A stretch of 64,000 nucleotides of DNA, taken from NCBI GenBank assembly GCA_036435485.1, contig CM071600.1, positions 114,134,046 to 114,198,045 on the forward strand. Direction: 5' to 3'. The notes under the pieces are model-generated. The model saw nothing but the letters and a program-made list of their open reading frames with translations. It searched no databases and was not told the origin of the DNA. This DNA comes from Saposhnikovia divaricata. Taxonomy: Eukaryota > Streptophyta > Magnoliopsida > Apiales > Apiaceae. Below, piece by piece: positions 35,367 to 45,649 of this stretch (positions are counted from its first letter, which is position 1; each line of letters opens with the position of its first letter). A program made the translations under genes and the position numbers.

Positions 35367-37251
35367 GCTTTGAGCGAAATCTGGGAACGAACCAGAGATG
35401 GGTCCCCTACCAATGTTACAGTTCTGCCATCCATCTCGTATTGCATAACTTGCGTCTTCCAGTTACTTACTACATTACCCAAGGTCTCCAACCACTGTAC
35501 TCCCAGAATGACATCCGAATTGCCTAATTCCAACGGCAAGAAATCTGCCCAAACTTCTACTGTTCCTTCCAGCTGCAACCTCACATCCTTGCACAGTCCT
35601 TTTCCCCTGATAGAATCACCGTTGCCCAGAGCCACACCAAACCCACCTGAGTCGGACACTGGCAACTTAAGCTCTTCGACCTTGGACAACGATATAAAGT
35701 TGTGTGTCGCACCAGGGTCGATCATCACAATTACTTCCTTCCCCTTTATGACCCCCCGTAGTTTCATGGTTTTAGGATTTGACAATCCTATGACTGAATT
35801 TAGAGACACTTCAGTCGGAATAGGAACCTCTACACCCACTTCTTCAGTTGGAGATAGTGGTGTCTCACTACCTCCACTGTCAATCCCCTCTTCATCCTCC
35901 TCATCAATTAATAATAAACTTAACTCTCTCTTCTTGCATCTATGTCCCATCACCCACTTCTCATCACATTTAAAGCATAACCCTCTCATCCTTCTATCTT
36001 GTAATTCCCTTTCACTCAAGCGTTTCATCTCCCCACTGTTCTTGCTTGGATTCGAGACTGTGGATTTTGGGGAACTTATAGAAGCTTGAGACTCCCCCGC
36101 CTGAGTTGCCCAACTGCGAACTGAAGGAGTACCCTGCTGCGAACCATAACCTGCCCAACTCCCTTGGCTTGGTCCCTTTAGAGACACCGGATAAGATCCT
36201 GTTTTAAACCCACTTCCCCCAATCTTCTTGGTATTTGTCATTTGATTACGTTCTTCAATTCGTAGAGACAGCTCCATTGCTTGTTCGAGGCTCACTGGAT
36301 TCATAATTCTTCTCTCACCCTTGATGTCATCCTTCAAACCGTTTAAAAATTGCCCCAATAGAATTGTTTCTGGTATCCTCTCCAACGGGGCAACAGTCTC
36401 AATAAATTTACGACGATATTCAGCCACAGTGGTGGTTTGGACCGTAGCAAGCCATTGCTCATATAGAGATCCCCCAGAAGATGGACGAAACTATCGCAGT
36501 ATGAATGTTTTCAGATCCTCCCATCGCCTGATTGGACGCCTATTATTTTCCCACTGGTACCATCTCAAAGCATCTCCCTCTAACGCTACGACCACAGCCT
36601 ACAAACGCTCAAACTCCGACAACCGATAGAAATCGAAATAGCGTTCCACTCGCAATACCCAGCCGTCCGGGTCGGTTCCGTCAAACAGAGGCATATCTAA
36701 CTTTCTATACCGCCAATTACCCGGACCCCCACTGGTCCACCACCCGACCCAGTTCCACTGTACCCACCTCGATCGACCACTGGACTCCCAATTACAACTC
36801 CCAGACCTCCACCCATAAGCGGTGTATGCGGCGGTTCTCTCACCCTTCCTTCACCGTTGTTCACACTAGCTTCACCCCTCTCTAAACTAGGATTAAAAGG
36901 ATGTTGAAAGTTAGTGAGAGTAGATCTTACCTCCGAAAGAAACTGGTTCTGTTCGTTCTTCATCGAATAAATGAGGGCCTCCTGATTTTCACGAGATCTG
37001 TTAATCCTCCCCTCAAGCCTCGTCGTCATCGCCTCCACCTCTTTCTTTTGTTGCGCCGCCGTTTCAGTCTGATTTTGCAACATCATCTCGACCAGTGAAT
37101 GTCTCATAACCTCGACTGCTTTCTCAACTATTTTCGAGACTAGATCTGTGAGTTTCGACTCCAAGTTACAGACCACATCTTCTAATTCCTCCACCCGTTG
37201 ACCGACGGTCGGCGTATTCGACGGTGCCATGGACCGCCGCTCTGATACCAC
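35363..37251 (-). pseudogene. Chromovirus gag and protease, frameshifted
   Basis: Minus strand. From 37251 to 36697 the gag N-part (MAPSNTPTVGQRVEELEDVV) forms a long coiled coil and ends in a Gly-rich stretch. Frame is lost between 36697 and 36427, with an in-frame stop near 36490. It resumes at 36427 (AEYRRKFIETVAPLERIPET) through a zinc knuckle-like CFKCDEKWVMGHRCK and an aspartic protease. The protease reads VMIDPGATHNFIS instead of the usual DSG triad, a substitution that should harm activity. Non-functional as a whole. Confidence 0.88.
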
Positions 37252-37253
37252 TT

Positions 37254-37559
37254 TGTAATGAACTGAGATATTACTTCAATTAATAGAGCCACAACTTCCA
37301 ACAACAGTGTATACAAGTTCCGATTGATAATAATTTAAAGATAGATACTGCCTTTTCGAGAGAGGCAGCTCTCTCCCAGTTTAACAATACACGATAACAA
37401 ATTACAGCATAACCCTAATTCCCCTTTGCTACGTGCTTTTATCCCACTTGCACTGTGTTTTTCCCTTTTTGCCCTTCTGTCTGTGAATTTCCTCTTTTAC
37501 CCTTTTGTTGACGCCTAGCATATGTAATCAACTGTTGTGGCCCATAGTCGTGTGTTACA
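37254..37559 (-). repeat. Chromovirus 5' LTR (right)
   Basis: 306 bp, about two differences from the left LTR. The adjacent PBS reads TGGTATCAGAGC on the minus strand at about 37251-37240. Followed by the target duplication ATTTA. Confidence 0.95.
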
Positions 37560-38919
37560 ATTTATTTAACAGAGTTCTTTCATTTCTTCGTGGAACTAGA
37601 GTTCTCTGCCTGAGCAATTCATCAGAGGGCTTACAACAGCTGCATTGCAAGGTAGAGCCCAGGTTGTCCTTGATCAGTACATTGATATCAAAAGGCAAGA
37701 AGATTTGGTGTTTTATCTGGATGGAGCCCATAGTCCCGAAAGTATGGAAGTATGTGCAAAATGGTTTGCTCTTGCCATCAAACAAGATAATGAACATCGC
37801 AAAACCCCGAGTAGCCAGTTACCTGATAACTCTAGCGTTTCATAATTTAAAGGAATTATCCATAATTTGATGCAAAATGGTTTGCTCTAGGTTGAGTGTA
37901 TTCTAAATGTCATGTTTATCTTCGACGTTACATAATTTGAAGGAATCAGATATTAAATTTATCATGAAACTAATCAGTTGGAAGCTTCATGAGGTTGTAA
38001 TAATTGCATGATGGTATCCATGGCCTCTAAAATGATTTATAACTAGACTCTTCAGTATTATTCATCTATCTTGCATTTTTTGGTTAAACTGAACTATGCA
38101 AGTAATTGTTTACTCTTTTTTTTGTGTGTGTGTTCCTGAGAGTATTATTAATGTTGTGTCTCTGATGACTCCGCCTACTCTATTCTGATGCGTGATATCC
38201 TATTGTACTTACTAAGCATTGTGGTTTGTTATGCAGATATTGTTGTTTAATTGTATGTCGGTGAAGGACCCACAACTGCTCCTTCCGCGATTGATAAACA
38301 CCTGCGCTAGCCATGGTAAATATTATAATGAGATGTGTCCTTTGTCTTGATTACCCACTGCTGGAATCTGTGTAAAATTATGCATGTGACTGGTACTTGC
38401 TGCTGATGTTGCAGTTTAAGTTAACCTTATTTTATCCGTGGATATTAGAATTTGATTTCAAATGCCGGAGTTGGTCAAGATGCATGTTTGGATTTTTCAA
38501 TATAATTGGGAGCTGGTTTTGGTCCAATCCCATGACATTTAAATTGAGGCTTAAGTTTGAAAATTTGAAATGATAACTCAATTCATGTCATTTTATGTCC
38601 ATCGTCGGAAATGAATTAATGTTTCCAAACACAATCTACAGATTAGTGTACATATATCAATTATTAATCATATTTCCTGTTCTGTTTCAAATTCTATTTG
38701 TAGTTCACTTCTGTTGCAGATTAATTAGTGCTAATGCATTTCCAACTTTATTTGCTTATGTAGGAGTTCACTTCAAGCAGGCTCTCTTTGTACCAAATGT
38801 ATCAGTGTATAACAAGGTTGGGACTAGTAACGTAGCGCCAATTGATTCCCAGGTTGATTTGTCATGGCAGTTGACTCTTCAAAGATTATATGAATTCATT
38901 GTACGCGGCGAAAATGGTA

Positions 38920-39230
38920 CTCCCTCCGTCCCATTTTATGTGACCCTTATTCCTTTTTGGGACGTCCCAAAAAGAATGAACCAAATATACTTACTATTTT
39001 TGAACACTACTTTTCACTATTACACCCACTACTTCTCTATTTTATACTCCTTTTTAGTTAAACAAATATTATTACACCCACTACTTTCCTCCATTATCTC
39101 AAATCTATTATTAAATATTGATAGGTCCCACCACTTTACCCACCTTTCAACTAACTTTACTCTTTTTTACTACATTTTTCTTAATCTCCGTGAAAGTCAA
39201 ACAAGGTCACATATTATGGGACGGAGGTAG
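38920..39230. mobile_element. Stowaway MITE at an FPGS splice donor
   Basis: Ends CTCCCTCCGTCCC (38920) and GGGACGGAGGTAG (to 39230) are the Stowaway consensus, flanked by TA at 38918-38919 and 39231-39232. 311 bp, no ORF of its own; a 211-codon frame spanning 38595-39230 is read-through of exon, intron and MITE. The left TA is part of the GTA donor of FPGS exon 38764-38916. Confidence 0.93.
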
Positions 39231-39429
39231 TAATTTTAATTCCTAAAACTTGTTTTACGTGGACTCAGTGCTAGAAGTACCAATATCTACAGGCCACCGA
39301 CATTGGTATTCTAGACACTTTAAGATAGTTAGAAAAGCTGAAAATGTCATAAGTAGAAGGTAGTCAAGTGCTAGAAGATTACTAGGTTCTTGAGTCCATG
39401 TTATATAGCTTGTAGCATATACTATGAGT

Positions 39430-39805
39430 AGCGCTGTAATGAGCTGAGCTATTTGTGAACGGCTTGGTGTTAAATTTGATGAAAAGCTCGTTTATGTTTG
39501 AATCTGGAAAATCGATTTTTAACGCTTGTGAGCAGCTTGAATGTAATTTTGCAAACAAATTTGTGAATCTTACTCACGGTCAAGCTCGAAAACTAGCACA
39601 TAAATGAGCTTTTGTCAAACTAAACAATTTTATTTTAAACCGAGCTCAAGCTAGGCTCAGTAAAATACTCTCAAACATCAATAATAAAGCTTCTATTGAT
39701 ACAAACTAAGCACAGTATATAAGCTCGAATAGAAGTCAATTTCAAACCCAAACTCTATAATTTTTCACGAGTCGAGCTCAAGCTCACTATTGTTGGTTCG
39801 TTGAT
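39430..39805. repeat. GAGCTC/AAGCTCG-rich remnant in FPGS intron (hAT-like?)
   Basis: Repeated words GAGCTGAGC, AAGCTCG, GAGCTCAAGC and TCACGA in both orientations resemble the subterminal regions of the hAT-like element at 43901-45324. No clear ends or duplication were found. Confidence 0.35.
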
Positions 39806-39964
39806 ATTTCAAAATGCAACAACACAATTGCTCGTCACGACAAAATAGAACTTTCCACATAACTTTGTTTTGATAGTGGGAATAAATCATAGGCAAACAT
39901 AAATGGAGTGGTTTTCTTTTGGCTGTTTTAGAAATGAAGTTGGCCTCAAGGGTTGCTGGACCAG

Positions 39965-40312
39965 GGGCAAATCATGTAATACAATCTTAACTAACCACCG
40001 AAGCCAGCCCTTGTGGAACCTATAGGGGTGTTCAATAGAATTTGGGTTGATGTGTTTTAAATTTCTTCTATGTTTTCAGCAATATACATTTCTTAGAATA
40101 TTACCAACACTATAAAATGCATGCAGACACTAATTGCAGGTCATGTATTACCATCTTAACTGACCACTGCAGCCGCCCCTTGTGGGATTTTTAGAGGTGT
40201 TCAATAGAATTTGGGTTGATGTGTTATATATTCCTTTATGTTTTTAGCAAAATATATTTCTTTAAATATTACCAGCGTCACTATAAAAAGCATGACTAGA
40301 CACTAATGGCAG
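39965..40312 (+). repeat. 172-bp tandem duplication of an intron 3' end
   Basis: 39965-40139 and 40140-40312 align along their length (CCATCTTAACTGACCAC, GTTCAATAGAATTTGGG, GACACTAATGGCAG). Each ends in a CAG splice acceptor followed by GTCA. Only the second is followed by the FPGS exon. Confidence 0.75.
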
Positions 40313-41654
40313 GTCACTTAAAAGGTGCAGAAATCACTAGTGATGAAGTTAAAGAGGAATCTGAGAGTTACATAAAGAGGTGCGAGAACAGCACTGTGTT
40401 TCCTTCCCTCCCTTTAGCTATCAAATGGTTGAGAGACAATGCACAGCGTAATCAGTCTGTTCGTTACCAGGTAATGTGGCCAAGACTTGCTATCTTACAC
40501 TATTTATTTGTTAAAATCAGAAAGATGTGGCATATGAAACCCTTTATTTCAAAAGAAATAAAAAATGAAACAGAAGTAGAGTTTCTTGATTTGTAATTGT
40601 TAGATGATGGCTCCATTTGTGAGAAACTATAACCCAAGGAAGAAAGCTTAATTTTAGAAAGTACAAGATATATGATTAATAAAACATGAATTTCGAGAAA
40701 TTGCCATTCTACTGCCAGTTTGCCACCTACAAGGTTCTGCACTGGTGGTTGGAAAGGACTAATACAAGTTTAGGTATAACAAATTTTCTCGTAACCTCAT
40801 TATTAGACTACGTGGTCAACTAAAAGCGTGCATGTCTTATGAGTTTTTCTATATTATCTACTCTCACCTGTTTATAATTCATATTCTGTGATATTTTTCA
40901 GGTCCTTGTAACTGGTTCTTTACATCTAATTGGAGATGTATTGAAATTAATCAAGAAGTGAGCATGGATCAATCACATCCTTATACTTTCATATGATTCT
41001 GCATATACCAGCAGTACATTTATGGTACCCGGTGACATGTATGGTTTTGCTCCTGAGTTGCAACTGAAAGCAGTTGAAAATAACTGTTGACATGGTCTCA
41101 GAGAAAAAAATTCTTGCTCTTGGATTTTTATGCAGATGCGTTCTTTTCAAAGATTTTGTTTGTTTTGGCCAATGTGAAATGTACTGAAGTGACTTATACT
41201 AAAACCTGCGAGGACCTCAAGGAAAGAAGAGATGTATAGAACTTGTCCTGGTGTAAGTTGTTCTAGTCTTTATAGGGATAGGGGATGGTTCAAGTACTTT
41301 ACAGCAGATGGTAAGCTTCCAGTAATTTCATAGAAGGTAGTTATTCATTTCTGTATTCAACTTTCACGTTATTCTTGATGTATCTCATCTCATGGAAGCA
41401 TGAGCAGCTGCTGTTATCATATATTTCTTGGCTGCAAATATTCAAAAGCAGGTCATTAATGGAAAAAGACTATAAAAAGATGCCATTTCATAGAGAGATT
41501 TTATTTGCACAACATCGTCTGGCACCTCATTACTTTTAGTAGCTCTTACTTTGATTCAAAAATCATTTTAAATTTGTTGCTATATATGGATTCTTTTTTG
41601 AACTGCTGAGCCAAGCAGATTAGGAGGTATGGCTAGGCAGTCGCTGCCTTGGAG

Positions 41655-42500
41655 CATTCTGTTTACAAAGACCGGTCCGGTGGATGCCAATTTTTTGTTG
41701 CAACAATCTACCTATAATCTACTCTTTGTAATCTCTGCTTGGTGTTTTGCTCTAATGTTTTACATTCAAAGAGAAGAAAACGTATAAGGTAAATCTCTCT
41801 ATAATTCAAATTTTTATAAGCCCTTAGCCGCTGAATTCTCTAAGGTAAGACTTCTATTTTTCATGTTTTTCCATCGGATGAACTCGATTTATTGTAATCT
41901 TCTTTTACAAATATCCTTTATTATAATATTTGAGTCTAGCAATGTTCAAAAAAAAATCTGAGTCTACCAATGTTCAGTTAACCAATTACAAAACTATGAA
42001 TTATTTTAGGACCAATCAGAGCTAATTCCTAAATTTTAGACCAATCATGTTATATTAAGAGTTTTCCTTATTTACATTCTCACACTACCTCATTAACCAC
42101 GGTTAGTTAACACTTCTAATTTAAATATAATAATAATTTTATTTAACATATCCATAAATACATATTTTTTAATTCAAAAAATATTTACTAAAAAATCACA
42201 ATTTTTAATTTAAAATCAATCATAATATACGATTATATATTTTAAATTAAATTTCATAAATAATCAATCATTAATCAACCACTCTTTTAATATAAAATCA
42301 ATCACAATCATATTATCAAACATTATAAATTGATTTTGCATAATATATATTGTACAATTAAAGTTGATTTTAAATAATTAAAGTAGTTTTATTGTAACAA
42401 TTTTTTGTTGCAATTTTTTATAAACATCTGACTTGGATGATACCACAATAAACCTGAAATCGGTGCAATAAAACTTATTGCTTCCCTAGCAGTAGTCCTT
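41655..42500 (-). pseudogene. LRK10-like receptor kinase remnant (copy B)
   Basis: Short minus-strand traces: CCGGTGGATGCCAATTT at 41680-41696 (subdomain XI, W-H-P-P region) and AAACATCTGACTTGGATGATACC at 42422-42444 (subdomain IX, SSKSDV). Kinase sequence between is deleted. Identified only through copy A and the intact gene. Confidence 0.6.
41702..42412. other. AT-rich insertion in the duplicated flank
   Basis: About 0.7 kb absent from copy A, placed between CAACAATCTACC and TATAAACATCTG. The flanks share TTTTTTGTTGCAA (41692 and 42402), possibly a target or deletion scar. No ORF, no convincing TIR. Unidentified. Confidence 0.4.
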
Positions 42501-42859
42501 TGGCCAGCCTAGCTACTTGAATTGCGTGTCAGTGAACTCCTTTCATTTAACGTGGCCTTTTAGTCTTTAGCTGAATTAAACAGTATAATATATTTTTGAT
42601 CGAAATTCATTTTAATTATCGTCACTTGTTAGAACACTCTAATTCCTTGAGTGAATTTGTAAACTTGGTCTCATGGCTCCGGTTCCTTGTCCAAAACTTT
42701 ATCAGTGTTTCACAGAAAACTGCTGATCAAAAAGACAAAAAGCAATTTGTAGATGTGTTAGGTTTTTCCGTACAGAAAGGGCCAGCGAAAGGGCTAGCAA
42801 TACGTGGATTATTCTATTTCAGAATCAATTACATGTATTCATACTGCAACTTTATATTC

Positions 42860-43900
42860 GAATATCAAATTTAAGACAGTTAAAATTTAAATTTATACAC
42901 CATTGCATTAATGTTTGCATAATCAAGTTTTATCTTAGATACAAATTTTTTCAAACAAAAAAAAAATAATAGATAAAATTTTCGTAAATACAAATCAATC
43001 AATATCAATTATAATTATACACAGATCTTGCACCATCTATCTAAATCATTTTAAAATTTAAATATACGTCATCTCCAATGAGAAAAACTCTTAGTAAAAA
43101 TATTGACACATATTATACATAATTTGTAAAAATTTTAAAATTCCAAACATGCAAAATCCTTGATTAAAATTATAGTCAATTTCCTATCAAATATTTAGAA
43201 TATAACAAAGTTGTACATATAAATTTAAGAGAAAAATGGGCCTGAGGACTATCTCTCCTGAGATTATAACAAAATATACCTATACAATAATGGGCTCCGC
43301 AGGGACATTTTTATAAATATAATTTTTAATTAATATAAGGAACAAATTTGGCCAATCATTATTTTGTGTTATTTTAGGCAACCTTTTTACAATTTGAACA
43401 TACATCATTTTTCTTTATGACAACGTGCTAAGTTTTGGATAATCAAATTTTAATGTTAAATGCAAATTATTAAAAGTGATTAGAGTGCATATCAGAATGT
43501 AGTGAATTTTTTTAGAGAAAATTTTAGAAAAAAAAATCCATATTTAACCTAACTATGGAAATATTTAAAAAGAACGTCTCAAAGAAAATTTAAATTTAAA
43601 TTTAAATCTTATTATAATTATTATTATTATTGATTATTATTATATATATATTATCATTTTACTATTATGTTTTTATTAATGATTATTAATAGTGATAAAA
43701 ATATAAAAGAAGAGTTTATTTGTGTTGGAAAATACTAATTGGATAGAAGATTTAAAGAAAACAAACATTAGAATTTAAAGTGCATTAAATGATTTTCATT
43801 TTTGTAAAGTGATGGTTAAGGACTTATATCATGATTAAATAGACTTAGTCAAATATTAAAAATGAAAAAAGAAAAAAAATGAACAAAACTCATTTTCATT
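42860..43900. other. AT-rich intergenic DNA
   Basis: No ORF, no RNA gene, no element ends recognised. Runs of TAATTATTATTATTATTG near 43610-43650. Confidence 0.6.
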
Positions 43901-44820
43901 TAGGGGGTGTAAATGAATCGAGCGGAGTCGAACTCTAAAATGTTCATATATCGTTTGTTAAGAAATTACCGAACTCGAGCTCAAACTTGAATCGAGCCAA
44001 AAAATATGTTTGAGCAAGATTCATTAAGATAAAATGTTGTTCACGAACCGTTCACGAACAGCTCACGAACATGTATCATGAGTTTACTCACGAACTATTG
44101 CTTTCAAACAACTCATCAAGCTTGTTCACGAGCTTATTCATGAAATTATACTCACGAATAAATCTTAAATATTGCTCGCGACCTTATGCTCACGAGCTCA
44201 CTTACAAACAACTCATAAACTTGTTTTCTTATTTTTGTATACAAAAATCTAACATTAAAAAAATTAAAAAGTCCAAAATTAAATAATTAAATTTATGTCT
44301 CAACACTAATAATAATAATAATAATAAATCATCAACCAATAAAATTCTCACATCTCCTTACATAAAATATCATTAGTCATACAAAATACTGTTTTTCTTA
44401 CATAAAATCTATAAAATATCAGTCATACAAAGGTATCGGTCACCATACATAAATTTACAATCTTATCGGTAAATTTTGGCATAGATTATATATATGCTTG
44501 TAGTATTATCTCATTATATTTTATAAATTTAAAGTATTAGAAAAATAATATTGTATTTGTAGTGTTTAATTAACTTATTTTGGTCTTTATATTTCATATT
44601 TGCAAGTATCTTAAATTATTATAGTTTCAAATTTAACACAATCATAAACATATTTTAATATCTTTTATTATATTTAAGTAGTATAAATTAATTTATACAT
44701 CAGTAATATTTAATAATAAAATTTAGTACTTAAAATGATGTAATATTTAATTTGATATATATTTTGACAAATATATACTATTATACAACATATACTAATT
44801 GTAAGATTGAGTTAGTTATA

Positions 44821-44895
<75 letters not shown>

Positions 44896-45324
44896 AAGTA
44901 AACAGTTATAATATCAACAATAACCTATAAGATATTCTAATTAATGGTGTACAATTAATAAGAGTTTCGAGAATATATTCTAATAATCAAACATATATTA
45001 CATATAGGAAATTATCTATTGAATTTGCTTATTAACCGCTAATGATCTCGAATACTTAGCATGTTAACGAGCTCAATTATCGAACTTATTCACGAACCTG
45101 TTCACGAACTCTGTTCACGAACTCTATTCACGAACACGTTAATCGATCTTGTTCGCGAGCTATCGAGTTGAATTTTACCGTGATCAAGTACAACTCGTTT
45201 ATGAATTGATCCTTAAAATCATGTTCAGATTGACTCGTTTGTGAATCGAATCGAACACGAACCGAGATTTTTTCGAACCGAATACCGAGGTGTTCGCGAG
45301 TGTATCGGTTCATTTATATCCCTA
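43901..45324. mobile_element. hAT-like non-autonomous element
   Basis: Ends TAGGGGGTGTAAATGAA (43901) and TTCATTTATATCCCTA (to 45324) form a TIR. The flanks TTTTCATT (43893-43900) and TTTTCATA (45325-45332) are an 8-bp duplication with one change. Subterminal regions are packed with TCACGAAC and GAGCTC words in opposite orientations at the two ends. No transposase. Lies 320 bp upstream of the RLK at 45650. Confidence 0.75.
44816..44894. repeat. (TTA)n microsatellite
   Basis: About 25 uninterrupted TTA/ATT units inside the hAT-like element. Confidence 0.95.
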
Positions 45325-45649
45325 TTTTCATAGATTGAATATTTTAATGCTTGCATGTGATTGGTTGAAAATAAATAAAAAATCTGTGATTGGTCAAGTC
45401 AGCTTTTTTATATAGAAAGAAGATAGCGTTCTTGATTATCTATAGATAGGATAGGAGGTTATGAAGTAGCCACACCTACATGTTTTTCTTGTTCGAGAGG
45501 ACGACCTCAAATCTTCAGATAATGCAGCGCGCCGTTTCTGGCCTGTTAAAAATTTCTACTTCATTTATTGTTTCTTCCAATTATTAAGCACCAGTGGCGA
45601 CTGGCGAGTAATATATATACCACCAATTGATGCATGATTTACCACACAT
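45325..45649 (+). promoter_or_regulatory. Upstream region of RLK copy c
   Basis: A TATA-like AATATATATACC lies at 45610-45621, about 30-40 bp before the ATG codons at 45650 and 45653. The last 45 bases are conserved in the truncated copy at 24075. No other element is certain. Confidence 0.35.

Larger units (their letters stand above)
24751..37559 (-). mobile_element. Ty3 chromovirus in FPGS intron, hosting a Copia element
   Basis: Minus-strand element with 306-bp LTRs at 24751-25056 and 37254-37559 (TG...CA), flanked by ATTTA at 24746-24750 and 37560-37564. The PBS complement lies left of 37254 (TGGTATCAGAGC, initiator-Met type). The PPT (GGGGAGGGGG on the minus strand) adjoins 25057. Its own length is about 5.4 kb; the rest is a nested Copia element with its target duplication. 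A C-terminal chromodomain after integrase marks it as a chromovirus. LTRs differ at about two positions (T/C near 24861 and A/G near 24890), so insertion was recent. It lies antisense to FPGS, the tolerated orientation for intronic elements. Confidence 0.95.
24541..40961 (+). pseudogene. FPGS: FPGS copy B: last six exons, 5'-truncated, 12.8-kb TE in intron
   Basis: Folylpolyglutamate synthase (ATP-dependent addition of glutamate to folates; plants have organellar and cytosolic forms). Exons, all with consistent phases: 24541-24705 (PLDPHLLGGQHLGLHGDHQY), 37600-about 37836 (LPEQFIRGLTTAALQGRAQV, FYLDGAHSPESMEVCAKWF), 38237-38315 (ILLFNCMSVKDPQLLLPRL), 38764-38916 (GVHFKQALFVPN, SQVDLSWQLTLQ), 40313-40470 (SLPLAIKWLRDN), 40902-40961 (ending LKLIKK). 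They cover only the C-terminal half, about 280 of the usual 550-600 residues. The N-terminal ATP/folate-binding half is absent and the upstream sequence is a broken RLK. Coding is otherwise open. The donor of exon 2 (GTTTCA) is poor and the donor at 38917 is altered by a MITE. It may still be transcribed but cannot encode a complete enzyme. Confidence 0.88.
40674..42810 (+). repeat. Segmental duplication, copy B (partner of 1-3490)
   Basis: Matches copy A through the FPGS final intron, exon and 3' flank to about 41695. It then jumps directly to sequence equivalent to copy A position 3025, so it lacks the CACGA repeat and MULE. Similarity resumes at 42415-42810 after an insertion. Confidence 0.8.

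Noticed and set aside
35370..36089. 239-codon serine-rich plus-strand frame
   Set aside because: Antisense shadow of the chromovirus gag-protease.
38595..39230. 211-codon hypothetical gene
   Set aside because: Read-through of FPGS intron, exon 38764-38916 and the Stowaway MITE.
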